From contig CM076140.1 in the NCBI GenBank assembly GCA_038025085.1, forward strand, positions 27,436,501 to 27,500,500: DNA of 64,000 nt, in the 5' to 3' direction. A program made the position numbers and the translations under genes. Within the stretch, counting starts at the first letter, position 1; the number at the start of each line of letters is the position of its first letter. This DNA comes from Tetragonia tetragonoides. Lineage: Eukaryota; Streptophyta; Magnoliopsida; Caryophyllales; Aizoaceae. Below are positions 23,991-37,619 of this stretch, piece by piece. The notes beneath the pieces were generated by a model. It saw only the letters and a list, made by a program, of their open reading frames with translations. It made no database searches and was not told the DNA's origin.

Positions 23991-26310
23991 GAAAGCATAC
24001 AAATACTTTGTTTTCTTTCACTTGAGTGTGAAACTACACCTAGGAAGTTTACAAGTACAAACTAGCTTCAACTCAAGCGTTTGAATGCATTTACGCGTTT
24101 TAAAAGCTCATACGAGTAGGGTGAAAGAGATTTGAGTTCTTTTGTGTTGTATATTAAGAGAAAGCATCCAAATACTTTGTTTGGATTCATTTGAGTGTGA
24201 AACTACACCTGGGATGTTTACATGTACAAACAAGTTTCAACTCAAGCTTTTGAATGCATTTACGCGTTTTAAAAGCTCTTACGACTAGGGTGATATAGAT
24301 TGAATTCTTTTGTGTTGCATATTAAGATAAAGCACCAAAGTTTTGTTTGCATTCATTTGACTATGAAACTAGATCAAGAATGTTTCAAATTGCAAACAAG
24401 CTTCAACTCAAGCTTTTGAATGCATTTACGTGTTTTAAAAGCTCATACGAGTAGGGTGAAAGAGATTTGAGTTCTGTTGTGTTGTATATTAAGAGAAAGC
24501 ATCCAAATACTTTGTTTGCATTCATTTGAGTGTGAAACTTCACCTAGGATGTTTACAAGTACAAACAAGCTTCAACTCAAGCTTTTGAATGCATTTATGC
24601 GTTTTAAAAGCTCATACGAGTAGGGTGAAAGAGATTTGAGTTATTTTGTGTTATATATTAAGGGAAAGAATCCAAATACTTTGTTTGCATTCATATGAGA
24701 GTGAAAACTACATCTAGGATGTTTACAAGTACAAAGAAGCTTCAACTCAAGCTCTTGAATGCATTTACGCGTTTTAAAAGCTCATACGAGTAGGGTGAAA
24801 GAGATTTGAATTCTTTTGTGTTGTATATTAAGAGAAAGCACCCAAATGTTTTGTTTGCATTCATTTGAGTATGAAACTACATCAAGAATGTTTCAAATTG
24901 CAAACAAGCTTCAACTCAAGCTTTTGAATACATTTACGCGTTTTAAAAGCTCATACAAGTAGGGTGAACGAGATCTGAGTTCTGTTGTGTTGTATATTAA
25001 GAGAAGGCATCCAAATACTTTGTTTGCATTCATTTGAGTGTGAAAACTACATCTAGGATGTTTACAAGTACAAACAAGCTTCAACTCAAGCTTTTGAATG
25101 CATTTACGCGTTTTAAAAGCTCATACGAGTAGGGTGAAAGAGATTTGAGTTCTTTTGTGTTGTATATTAAGAGAAAGCATCCAAATATTTTGTTTGCATT
25201 CAATTGAGTGTGAAACTACACCTAGGATGTTTTCAAGTACAAACAAGCTTCAACTCAAGCTTTTGAATGCATTTACGCGTTTTAACAGCTCTTACGACTA
25301 GGGTGATAGAGATTGAATTCTTTTGTGTTGTATATTAAGAGAAAGCACCAAAGTTTTGTTTGCATTCATTTGAGTATGAAACTACACCAAGAATGTTTCA
25401 GATTGCAAACAAGCTTCAACTCAAGCCTTTGAATGCATTTACTTGTTTTAAATGCTCATACGAGTAGGGTGAAAGAGATTTGAATTCTTTTGTGTTATAT
25501 ATTAAGAGAAAGCATCCAAATACTTTGTTTGCATTCATATGAGTGTGAAAACTACATCTAGTATGTTTACAAGTACAAACAAGCTTCAGCTCAAGCTTTT
25601 GAATGCATTTACTCGTTTTAACAGCTCATACGAGTAGGGTGATAGAGATTTAGTTCTTTTGTGTTGTATATTAAGAGAAAGCACCCAAATGTTTAGTTTG
25701 CATTCATTTGAGTATGAAACCACACCTAGGATGTTTACAAGTACAAACAAGCTTCAACTCAAGCTGTTGAATGCATTTACGCGTTTTAAAAGCTCATACG
25801 AGTAGGGTGAATGAGATTTGAGTTGTTTTGTGTTGAATATTAAGAGAAAGCATCCAAATACATTGTTTGGATTCACTTGAGTGTGAAACTACACCTAGGA
25901 AGTTTACAAGTACAAACAAGCTTCAACTCAAGCTTTTGTATGCATTTACGCGTTTTAAAAGCTCATACGAGCAGGGTGAAAGAGATTTGAGTTCTTTTGT
26001 GTTGTATATTAAGGGAAAACATCCAAATACTTTGTTTGCATTCAATTTAGTGTGAAACTACACCTAGGATGTTTACAAGTACAAACAAGCTTCAACTCAA
26101 GCTTTTGAATGTATTTACGCGTTTTAACAGCTCTTACGACTAGGGTGATAGAGATTTAGTTCTTTTTTGTTGTATATTAAGAGAAAGCACCCAAATGTTT
26201 TGTTTGCATTCATTTGAGTATGAAACCACACCTAGGATGTTTACAAGTACAAACAAGCTTCAACTCAAGGTTTTACTCAAGGTATTGAATGCATTTACGC
26301 GTTTTAAAAG

Positions 26311-27150
26311 CTCATACGAGTAGGGTGAAAGAGATTTGAGTTCTTTTGTGTTGTACATTAAGAGAAAGCATACAAATACTTTGTTTGCATTCATTTGAGT
26401 GTGAAACTATACCTATGATGTTTACAAGTACAAACAAGCTTCAACTCAAGCTTTTGAATGTATTTACGCGTTTTAACAGCTCTTACGACTAGGGTGATAG
26501 AGATTGAATTATTTTGTGTTGTATATTAAGAGAAAGCACCAAATGTTTTGTTTGCATTCATTTGTGTATGAAACTACACCAAGAATGTTTCCAATTGCAA
26601 ACAAGCTTCAACTCAAGGTTTTGAATGCATTTACGCGTTTTAAAAGCTCATACGAGTAGGGTGAAAGAGATTTGAGTTCTTTTGTGTTGTACATTAAGAG
26701 AAAGCATACAAATACTTTGTTTGCATTCATTTGAGTGTGAAACTATACCTATGATGTTTACAAGTACAAACAAGCTTCAACTCAAGCTTTTGAATGTATT
26801 TACGCGTTTTAACAGCTCTTACGACTAGGGTGATAGAGATTGAATTATTTTGTGTTGTATATTAAGAGAAAGCACCAAATGTTTTGTTTGCATTCATTTG
26901 TGTATGAAACTACACCAAGAATGTTTCCAATTGCAAACAAGCTTCAACTCAAGCTTTTGAATGCATTTACGCGTTTTAAAAGCTCATACGAGTAGGGTGA
27001 AAGAGATTTGATTTCTTTTGTGTTGTATATTAAGAGAAAGAATCCAAATACTTTGTTTGCATTCATTTGAGTGTGGAAACTACATCTAGGATGTTTACAA
27101 GTACAAACAAGCTTCAACTCAAGCTTTTGAATGCATTTACGCGTTTTAAC
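26311..27150 (+). repeat. Transition zone with a 336-bp duplication
   Basis: An A monomer with TTGTACATTAAG (26351) and a D monomer with GTTTCCAATTGC are repeated 336 bp on (26687). The pair resembles HOR positions 1 and 2. A C monomer with GTGTGGAAAC follows, and the regular HOR order begins at 27151. Confidence 0.82.
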
Positions 27151-27825
27151 AGCTCTTACGACTAGGGTGATAGAGATTGAGTTCTTTTGTGTTGTATATT
27201 AAGAGAAAGCACCCAAATGTTTTGTTTGCATTCATTTGAGTATGAAACTACACCAAGACTGTTTTAAAGTGCAAACAAGCTTCAACTCAAGGTTTTGAAT
27301 GCATTTACGCGTTTTAAACGCTCATACGAATAGGGTGAAAGAGATTTGAGTTCTTTTGTGTTGTATATTAAGAGAAAGCACCCAAATGTTTTGTTTGCAT
27401 TCATTTGAGTATGAAACTACACCAAGAATGTTTTAAAGTGCAAACAAGCTTCAACTCAAGGTTTTGAATGCATTTACGCGTTTTAAAAGCTCATACAAGT
27501 AGGGTGAAAGAGATTTGAGTTCTTTTGTGTTGTATATTAAGAGAAAGCACCCAAATGTTTTGTTTGCATTCATTTGAGTATGAAACTACACCTAGGATGT
27601 TTACAAGTACAAACAAGGTTCAACTCAAGCTTTTGAATGCATTTACGCGTTTTAAAAGCTCATACGAGTAGGGTGAAAGAGATTTGAGTTCTTTTGTGTT
27701 GTATATTAAGAGAAAGCACCCAAATGTTTTGTTTGCATTCATTTGAGTATGAAACTACACCTAGGATGTTTACAAGTACAAACAAGGTTCAACTATAGCT
27801 TTTGAATGCATTTACGCGTTTTAAA

Positions 27826-30800
27826 AGCTCACACGAGTAGGGTGAAAGAGATTTGAGTTCTTTTTTGTTGTAGATTAAGAGAAAGCATACAAATACTTTG
27901 TTTGCATTCATTTGAGTGTGAAACTACGCCTATGATGTTTACAAGTACAAACAAGCTTCAACTCAAGCTTTTGAATGCATTTACGCGTTTTAACAGCTCT
28001 TACGAGTAGGGTGATAGAGATTGAATTCTTTTGTGTTGTATATTAAGAGCAAGCACCAAATGTTTTGTTTGCATTCATTTGTGTATGAAACTACACCAAG
28101 AATGTTTCCAATTGCAAACAAGCTTCAACTCAAGCTTTTGAATGCATTTACGCGTTTTAAAAGCTCATACGAGTAGGGTGAAAGAGATTTGAATTCTTTT
28201 GTGTTGTATATTAAGAGAAAGAATCCAAATACTTTGTTTGCATTCATTTGAGTGTGAAAACTACATCTAGGGTGTTTACAAGTACAAACAAGCCTCAACT
28301 CAAGCTTTTGAAGGCATTTACGCGTTTTAAAAGCTCATACGAATAGGGTGAAAGAGATTTGAATTCTTTTGTGTTGTATATTAAGTGAAAGCATCCAAAT
28401 ACTTTGTTTGCATTCATATGAGTGTGAAAACTACATCTAGGATGTTTACAAGTACAAACAAGCTTCAACTCAAGCTTTTGAATGCATTTACTCGTTTTAA
28501 CAGCTCTTACGACTAGGGTGATAGAGATTGAGTTCTTTTGTGTTGTATATTAAGAGAAAGCACCGAAATGTTTTGCTTGCATTCATTTAAGTATGAAACC
28601 ACACCTAGGATGTTTACAAGTGCAAACAAGCTTCAACTCAAGCTTTTGAATCCATTTACGCGTTTTAAAAGCTCATACGAGTAGGGTGAAAGAGATTTTG
28701 AGTTCTTTTGTGTTGTATATTAAGAGAAAGCATCCAAATACTTTGTTTGCATTCATTTGAGTGTGAAACTACACCTAGGATGTTTACAAGTACAAACAAG
28801 CTTCAACTCAAGCTTTTGAATGCATTTAGGCGTTTTAAAAGCTCAAACGAGTAGGGTGAAAGAGATTTGAGTTCTTTTGTGTTGTATATTAAGAGAAAGC
28901 ACCCAAATGTTTTGTTTGCATTCATTTGAGTATGAAACTACACCAAGAATGTTGTAAAGTGCAAACAAGCTTCAACTCAAGGTTTTGAATGCATTTACGC
29001 GTTTTAAAAGCTCATACGAGTAGGGTGAAAGAGATTTGAGTTCTTTTGTGTTTAATATTAAGAGAAAGCATCGAAATACATTGTTTGGATTCACTTGTGT
29101 GTGAAACTACACCTAGGAAGTTTACAAGTACAAACAAGCTTCAACTCAAGCTTTTGAATGCATTTACGCGTTTTAAAAGCTCATACGAGTAGGGTGAAAG
29201 AGATTTGAGTTCTTTTGTGTTGTATATTAAGAGAAAGCATCCAAATACTTTGTTTGCATTCAATTGAGTGTGAAACTACACCTAGGATGTTTACAAGTAC
29301 AAACAAGCTTCAACTCAAGCTTTTGAATGCATTAACGCGTATTAAAAGCTCATACGAGTAGGGTGAAAGAGATTTGAATTCTTTTGTGTTGTATATTAAG
29401 AGAAAGAATCCAAATACTTTGTTTGCATTCATTTGAGTGTGAAAACTACATCTAGGATGTTTACAAGTACAAACAACCTTCAACTCAAGCTTTTGAATGC
29501 ATTTACTCGTTTTAACAGCTCTTACGACTAGGGCGATAGAGATTGAGTTCTTTTGTGTTGTATATTAAGAGAAAGCACCGAAATGTTTTGCTTGCATTCA
29601 TTTAAGTATGAAACCACACCTAGGATGTTTACAAGTGCCAACAAGCTTCAACTCAAGCTTTTGAATCCATTTACGCGTTTTAAAAGCTCTTACGACTAGG
29701 GTGATAGAGATTGAATTCGTTTGTGTTGTATATTAAGAGAAAGCACCAAAAGTTTTGTTTGCATTCATTTGAGTATGAAACTACATCAAGAATGTTTCAA
29801 ATTGCAAACAAGCTTCAACTCAAGCTTTATAATGCATTTACGCGTTTTAAAGGCTCATACGAGTAGGGTGAAAGAGATTTGAATTCTTTTGTGTTGTATA
29901 TTAAGAGAAAGCATCCAAATACTTTGTTTGCATTCATTTGAGTGTGAAAACTAGATCTAGGATGTTTACAAGTACAAACAAGCTTCAACTCAAGCTTTTG
30001 AATGCATTTACTCGTTTTAACACCTCTTACGACTAGGGTGATAGAGATTGAGTTCTTTTGTGTTGTATATTAAGAGAAAGCACCCAAATGTTCTGTTTGC
30101 ATTCATTTGAGTATGAAACCACACCTAGGATGTTTACAAGTACAAACAAGCTTCAACTCAACCTTTTGAATGCATTTACTCGTTTTAACACCTCTTACGA
30201 CCATGGTGATAGAGATTGAGTTCTTTTTTGTTGTATATTAAGAGAAAGCACCCAAATGTTTTGTTTGCATTCATTTGAGTATGAAACCACACCTAGGATG
30301 TTTAGAAGTGCAAACAAGCTTCAAGTCATGCTTTTGAATGCATTTACACGTTTTAAAAGCTCATACGAGTAGCGTGAAAGAGATTTTGAGTTCTTTTGTG
30401 TTGTATATTAAGAGAAAGCATACAAATACTTTGTTTGCATTCAATTGAGTGTGAAACTACACCTAGGACGTTTACAAGTACAAACAAGCTTCAACTCAAG
30501 CTTTTGAATGCATTTACGCGTTTTAACAGCTCTTACGACTAGGGTGATAGAGATTGAGTTCTTTTGTGTTGTATATTAAGAGAAAGCACCCAAATGTTTT
30601 GTTTGCATTCATTTGAGTATGAAACTACACCAAGACTGTTTTAAAGTGCAAACAAGCTTCAACTCAAGGTTTTGAATGCATTTACGCGTTTTAAACGCTC
30701 ATACGAATAGGGTGAAAGAGATTTGAGTTCTTTTGTGTTGTATATTAAGAGAAAGCACCCAAATGTTTTGTTTGCATTCATTTGAGTATGAAACTACACC

Positions 30801-31202
30801 AAGAATGTTTTAAAGTGCAAACAAGCTTCAACTCAAGGTTTTGAATGCATTTACGCGTTTTAAAAGCTCATACAAGTAGGGTGAAAGAGATTTGAGTTCT
30901 TTTGTGTTGTATATTAAGAGAAAGCACCCAAATGTTTTGTTTGCATTCATTTGAGTATGAAACTACACCTAGGATGTTTACAAGTACAAACAAGGTTCAA
31001 CTCAAGCTTTTGAATGCATTTACGCGTTTTAAAAGCTCATACGAGTAGGGTGAAAGAGATTTGAGTTCTTTTGTGTTGTATATTAAGAGAAAGCACCCAA
31101 ATGTTTTGTTTGCATTCATTTGAGTATGAAACTACACCTAGGATGTTTACAAGTACAAACAAGGTTCAACTATAGCTTTTGAATGCATTTACGCGTTTTA
31201 AA
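27826..31202 (+). repeat. HOR copy 1 (20 monomers, 3377 bp)
   Basis: Lacks positions 12 and 13: position 11 (29517) passes directly to position 14 (29685) at a monomer boundary, giving TTAAAAGCTCTTACG. Copy 2 shares this joint, so the loss happened once before those two copies separated, or positions 12-13 were gained by the later copies. Carries GTTCAACTATAGC just before its start. Confidence 0.93.
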
Positions 31203-33902
31203 AGCTCATACGAGTAGGGTGAAAGAGATTTGAGTTCTTTTTTGTTGTAGATTAAGAGAAAGCATACAAATACTTTGTTTGCATTCATTTGAGTGTGAAA
31301 CTACGCCTATGATGTTTACAAGTACAAACAAGCTTCAACTCAAGCTTTTGAATGCATTTACGCGTTTTAACAGCTCTTACGAGTAGGGTGATAGAGATTG
31401 AATTCTTTTGTGTTGTATATTAAGAGCAAGCACCAAATGTTTTGTTTGCATTCATTTGTGTATGAAACTACACCAAGAATGTTTCCAATTGCAAACAAGC
31501 TTCAACTCAAGCTTTTGAATGCATTTACGCGTTTTAAAAGCTCATACGAGTAGGGTGAAAGAGATTTGAATTCTTTTGTGTTGTATATTAAGAGAAAGAA
31601 TCCAAATACTTTGTTTGCATTCATTTGAGTGTGAAAACTACATCTAGGGTGTTTACAAGTACAAACAAGCCTCAACTCAAGCTTTTGAAGGCATTTACGC
31701 GTTTTAAAAGCTCATACGAATAGGGTGAAAGAGATTTGAATTCTTTTGTGTTGTATATTAAGTGAAAGCATCCAAATACTTTGTTTGCATTCATATGAGT
31801 GTGAAAACTACATCTAGGATGTTTACAAGTACAAACAAGCTTCAACTCAAGCTTTTGAATGCATTTACTCGTTTTAACAGCTCTTACGACTAGGGTGATA
31901 GAGATTGAGTTCTTTTGTGTTGTATATTAAGAGAAAGCATCCAAATACTTTGTTTGCATTCAATTGAGTGTGAAACTACACCTAGGATGTTTACAAGTAC
32001 AAACAAGCTTCAACTCAAGCTTTTGAATGCATTAACGCGTATTAAAAGCTCATACGAGTAGGGTGAAAGAGATTTGAATTCTTTTGTGTTGTATATTAAG
32101 AGAAAGAATCCAAATACTTTGTTTGCATTCATTTGAGTGTGAAAACTACATCTAGGATGTTTACAAGTACAAACAACCTTCAACTCAAGCTTTTGAATGC
32201 ATTTACTCGTTTTAACAGCTCTTACGACTAGGGCGATAGAGATTGAGTTCTTTTGTGTTGTATATTAAGAGAAAGCACCGAAATGTTTTGCTTGCATTCA
32301 TTTAAGTATGAAACCACACCTAGGATGTTTACAAGTGCCAACAAGCTTCAACTCAAGCTTTTGAATCCATTTACGCGTTTTAAAAGCTCTTACGACTAGG
32401 GTGATAGAGATTGAATTCGTTTGTGTTGTATATTAAGAGAAAGCACCAAAAGTTTTGTTTGCATTCATTTGAGTATGAAACTACATCAAGAATGTTTCAA
32501 ATTGCAAACAAGCTTCAACTCAAGCTTTTGAATGCATTTACGCGTTTTAAAGGCTCATACGAGTAGGGTGAAAGAGATTTGAATTCTTTTGTGTTGTATA
32601 TTAAGAGAAAGCATCCAAATACTTTGTTTGCATTCATTTGAGTGTGAAAACTAGATCTAGGATGTTTACAAGTACAAACAAGCTTCAACTCAAGCTTTTG
32701 AATGCATTTACTCGTTTTAACACCTCTTACGACTAGGGTGATAGAGATTGAGTTCTTTTGTGTTGTATATTAAGAGAAAGCACCCAAATGTTCTGTTTGC
32801 ATTCATTTGAGTATGAAACCACACCTAGGATGTTTACAAGTACAAACAAGCTTCAACTCAACCTTTTGAATGCATTTACTCGTTTTAACACCTCTTACGA
32901 CCATGGTGATAGAGATTGAGTTCTTTTTTGTTGTATATTAAGAGAAAGCACCCAAATGTTTTGTTTGCATTCATTTGAGTATGAAACCACACCTAGGATG
33001 TTTAGAAGTGCAAACAAGCTTCAAGTCATGCTTTTGAATGCATTTACACGTTTTAAAAGCTCATACGAGTAGCGTGAAAGAGATTTTGAGTTCTTTTGTG
33101 TTGTATATTAAGAGAAAGCATACAAATACTTTGTTTGCATTCAATTGAGTGTGAAACTACACCTAGGACGTTTACAAGTACAAACAAGCTTCAACTCAAG
33201 CTTTTGAATGCATTTACGCGTTTTAACAGCTCTTACGACTAGGGTGATAGAGATTGAGTTCTTTTGTGTTGTATATTAAGAGAAAGCACCCAAATGTTTT
33301 GTTTGCATTCATTTGAGTATGAAACTACACCAAGACTGTTTTAAAGTGCAAACAAGCTTCAACTCAAGGTTTTGAATGCATTTACGCGTTTTAAACGCTC
33401 ATACGAATAGGGTGAAAGAGATTTGAGTTCTTTTGTGTTGTATATTAAGAGAAAGCACCCAAATGTTTTGTTTGCATTCATTTGAGTATGAAACTACACC
33501 AAGAATGTTTTAAAGTGCAAACAAGCTTCAACTCAAGGTTTTGAATGCATTTACGCGTTTTAAAAGCTCATACAAGTAGGGTGAAAGAGATTTGAGTTCT
33601 TTTGTGTTGTATATTAAGAGAAAGCACCCAAATGTTTTGTTTGCATTCATTTGAGTATGAAACTACACCTAGGATGTTTACAAGTACAAACAAGGTTCAA
33701 CTCAAGCTTTTGAATGCATTTACGCGTTTTAAAAGCTCATACGAGTAGGGTGAAAGAGATTTGAGTTCTTTTGTGTTGTATATTAAGAGAAAGCACCCAA
33801 ATGTTTTGTTTGCATTCATTTGAGTATGAAACTACACCTAGGATGTTTACAAGTACAAACAAGGTTCAACTATAGCTTTTGAATGCATTTACGCGTTTTA
33901 AA
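31203..33902 (+). repeat. HOR copy 2 (16 monomers, 2700 bp)
   Basis: Lacks positions 12-13 like copy 1, and also positions 5-8. The second loss is a hybrid monomer at 31879-32046 that starts as position 5 (GCTCTTACGACT, GATAGAGATTGAG) and ends as position 9 (CATTCAATTGAG). The crossover lies within TTCTTTTGTGTTGTATATT, which both parents share, so its exact base cannot be fixed. Confidence 0.93.
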
Positions 33903-36900
33903 AGCTCATACGAGTAGGGTGAAAGAGATTTGAGTTCTTTTTTGTTGTAGATTAAGAGAAAGCATACAAATACTTTGTTTGCATTCATTTGAGTGTGAAA
34001 CTACGCCTATGATGTTTACAAGTACAAACAAGCTTCAACTCAAGCTTTTGAATGCATTTACGCGTTTTAACAGCTCTTACGAGTAGGGTGATAGAGATTG
34101 AATTCTTTTGTGTTGTATATTAAGAGCAAGCACCAAATGTTTTGTTTGCATTCATTTGTGTATGAAACTACACCAAGAATGTTTCCAATTGCAAACAAGC
34201 TTCAACTCAAGCTTTTGAATGCATTTACGCGTTTTAAAAGCTCATACGAGTAGGGTGAAAGAGATTTGAATTCTTTTGTGTTGTATATTAAGAGAAAGAA
34301 TCCAAATACTTTGTTTGCATTCATTTGAGTGTGAAAACTACATCTAGGGTGTTTACAAGTACAAACAAGCCTCAACTCAAGCTTTTGAAGGCATTTACGC
34401 GTTTTAAAAGCTCATACGAATAGGGTGAAAGAGATTTGAATTCTTTTGTGTTGTATATTAAGTGAAAGCATCCAAATACTTTGTTTGCATTCATATGAGT
34501 GTGAAAACTACATCTAGGATGTTTACAAGTACAAACAAGCTTCAACTCAAGCTTTTGAATGCATTTACTCGTTTTAACAGCTCTTACGACTAGGGTGATA
34601 GAGATTGAGTTCTTTTGTGTTGTATATTAAGAGAAAGCACCGAAATGTTTTGCTTGCATTCATTTAAGTATGAAACCACACCTAGGATGTTTACAAGTGC
34701 AAACAAGCTTCAACTCAAGCTTTTGAATCCATTTACGCGTTTTAAAAGCTCATACGAGTAGGGTGAAAGAGATTTTGAGTTCTTTTGTGTTGTATATTAA
34801 GAGAAAGCATCCAAATACTTTGTTTGCATTCATTTGAGTGTGAAACTACACCTAGGATGTTTACAAGTACAAACAAGCTTCAACTCAAGCTTTTGAATGC
34901 ATTTAGGCGTTTTAAAAGCTCAAACGAGTAGGGTGAAAGAGATTTGAGTTCTTTTGTGTTGTATATTAAGAGAAAGCACCCAAATGTTTTGTTTGCATTC
35001 ATTTGAGTATGAAACTACACCAAGAATGTTGTAAAGTGCAAACAAGCTTCAACTCAAGGTTTTGAATGCATTTACGCGTTTTAAAAGCTCATACGAGTAG
35101 GGTGAAAGAGATTTGAGTTCTTTTGTGTTTAATATTAAGAGAAAGCATCGAAATACATTGTTTGGATTCACTTGTGTGTGAAACTACACCTAGGAAGTTT
35201 ACAAGTACAAACAAGCTTCAACTCAAGCTTTTGAATGCATTTACGCGTTTTAAAAGCTCATACGAGTAGGGTGAAAGAGATTTGAGTTCTTTTGTGTTGT
35301 ATATTAAGAGAAAGCATCCAAATACTTTGTTTGCATTCAATTGAGTGTGAAACTACACCTAGGATGTTTACAAGTACAAACAAGCTTCAACTCAAGCTTT
35401 TGAATGCATTAACGCGTATTAAAAGCTCATACGAGTAGGGTGAAAGAGATTTGAATTCTTTTGTGTTGTATATTAAGAGAAAGAATCCAAATACTTTGTT
35501 TGCATTCATTTGAGTGTGAAAACTACATCTAGGATGTTTACAAGTACAAACAACCTTCAACTCAAGCTTTTGAATGCATTTACTCGTTTTAACAGCTCTT
35601 ACGACTAGGGCGATAGAGATTGAGTTCTTTTGTGTTGTATATTAAGAGAAAGCACCGAAATGTTTTGCTTGCATTCATTTAAGTATGAAACCACACCTAG
35701 GATGTTTACAAGTGCCAACAAGCTTCAACTCAAGCTTTTGAATCCATTTACGCGTTTTAAAAGCTCATACGAGTAGGGTGAAAGAGATTTTGAGTTCTTT
35801 TGTGTTGTATATTAAGAGAAAGCATCCAAATACTTTGTTTGCATTCATTTGAGTGTGAAACTACACCTAGGATGTTTACAAGTACAAACAAGCTTCAACT
35901 CAAGCTTTTGAATGCATTTTAGGCGTTTTAAAAGCTCATACGAGTAGGGTGAAAGAGATTTGAGTTCTTTTGTGTTGTATATTAAGAGAAAGCATCCAAA
36001 TACTTTGTTTGCATTCAATTGAGTGTGAAACTACACCTAGGATGTTTACAAGTACAAACAAGCTTCAACTCAAGCTTTTGAATGCATTCACGCGTTTTAA
36101 CAGCTCTTACGACTAGGGTGATAGAGATTGAATTCGTTTGTGTTGTATATTAAGAGAAAGCACCAAAAGTTTTGTTTGCATTCATTTGAGTATGAAACTA
36201 CATCAAGAATGTTTCAAATTGCAAACAAGCTTCAACTCAAGCTTTTGAATGCATTTACGCGTTTTAAAGGCTCATACGAGTAGGGTGAAAGAGATTTGAA
36301 TTCTTTTGTGTTGTATATTAAGAGAAAGCATCCAAATACTTTGTTTGCATTCATTTGAGTGTGAAAACTAGATCTAGGATGTTTACAAGTACAAACAAGC
36401 TTCAACTCAAGCTTTTGAATGCATTTACTCGTTTTAACACCTCTTACGACTAGGGTGATAGAGATTGAGTTCTTTTGTGTTGTATATTAAGAGAAAGCAC
36501 CCAAATGTTCTGTTTGCATTCATTTGAGTATGAAACCACACCTAGGATGTTTACAAGTACAAACAAGCTTCAACTCAACCTTTTGAATGCATTTACTCGT
36601 TTTAACACCTCTTACGACCATGGTGATAGAGATTGAGTTCTTTTTTGTTGTATATTAAGAGAAAGCACCCAAATGTTTTGTTTGCATTCATTTGAGTATG
36701 AAACCACACCTAGGATGTTTAGAAGTGCAAACAAGCTTCAAGTCATGCTTTTGAATGCATTTACACGTTTTAAAAGCTCATACGAGTAGCGTGAAAGAGA
36801 TTTTGAGTTCTTTTGTGTTGTATATTAAGAGAAAGCATGCAAATACTTTGTTTGCATTCAATTGAGTGTGAAACTACACCTAGGACGTTTACAAGTACAA

Positions 36901-37619
36901 ACAAGCTTCAACTCAAGCTTTTGAATGCATTTACGCGTTTTAACAGCTCTTACGACTAGCGTGATAGAGATTGAGTTCTTTTGTGTTGTATATTAAGAGA
37001 AAGCACCCAAATGTTTTGTTTGCATTCATTTGAGTGTGAAACTACACCAAGACTGTTTTAAAGTGCAAACAAGCTTCAACTCAAGGTTTTGAATGCATTT
37101 ACGCGTTTTAAACGCTCATACGAATAGGGTGAAAGAGATTTGAGTTCTTTTGTGTTGTATATTAAGAGAAAGCACCCAAATGTTTTGTTTGCATTCATTT
37201 GAGTATGAAACTACACCAAGAATGTTTTAAAGTGCAAACAAGCTTCAACTCAAGGTTTTGAATGCATTTACGCGTTTTAAAAGCTCATACAAGTAGGGTG
37301 AAAGAGATTTGAGTTCTTTTGTGTTGTATATTAAGAGAAAGCACCCAAATGTTTTGTTTGCATTCATTTGAGTATGAAACTACACCTAGGATGTTTACAA
37401 GTACAAACAAGGTTCAACTCAAGCTTTTGAATGCATTTACGCGTTTTAAAAGCTCATACGAGTAGGGTGAAAGAGATTTGAGTTCTTTTTTGTTGTATAT
37501 TAAGAGAAAGCACCCAAATGTTTTGTTTGCATTCATTTGAGTATGAAACTACACCTAGGATGTTTACAAGTACAAACAAGGTTCAACTATAGCTTTTGAA
37601 TGCATTTACGCGTTTTAAA
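33903..37619 (+). repeat. HOR copy 3 (22 monomers, 3717 bp; reference unit)
   Basis: Full-length unit used to define monomer positions 1-22. Private changes include CATGCAAATAC near 36838 and GACTAGCGTG near 36958. Positions 15-17 begin with ACCTC rather than AGCTC or follow such boundaries, which makes this part easy to track between copies. Confidence 0.95.
36102..36268 (+). repeat. Representative class D monomer (167 bp)
   Basis: Type example of class D: GATAGAGATTGAATTC, CACCAAAAGTTTTG, GTATGAAACTACATC and GTTTCAAATTGC. In this HOR position it carries GAATTCGTTTG. Confidence 0.88.

Larger units (their letters stand above)
19883..26310 (+). repeat. Large block, right copy (~6.43 kb, about 38 monomers)
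   Basis: Second copy of 12171-17920. It has five extra monomers at about 20180-21025, a two-monomer (338-bp) tandem duplication at about 23530-23990, and lacks three monomers near 26150, giving a net gain of four monomers (677 bp). Where aligned, it keeps the same rare variants, including the nested 2531-bp pair (here spaced 2869 bp because of the 338-bp gain) and the GTTTTACTCA insertion. No gene is seen; the open frame at 25867-26055 mirrors that at 16971. Confidence 0.9.

Noticed and set aside
12171..26310. Inverted repeat or palindrome arms at block scale
   Set aside because: All matched landmarks are in the same orientation; the blocks are direct repeats.
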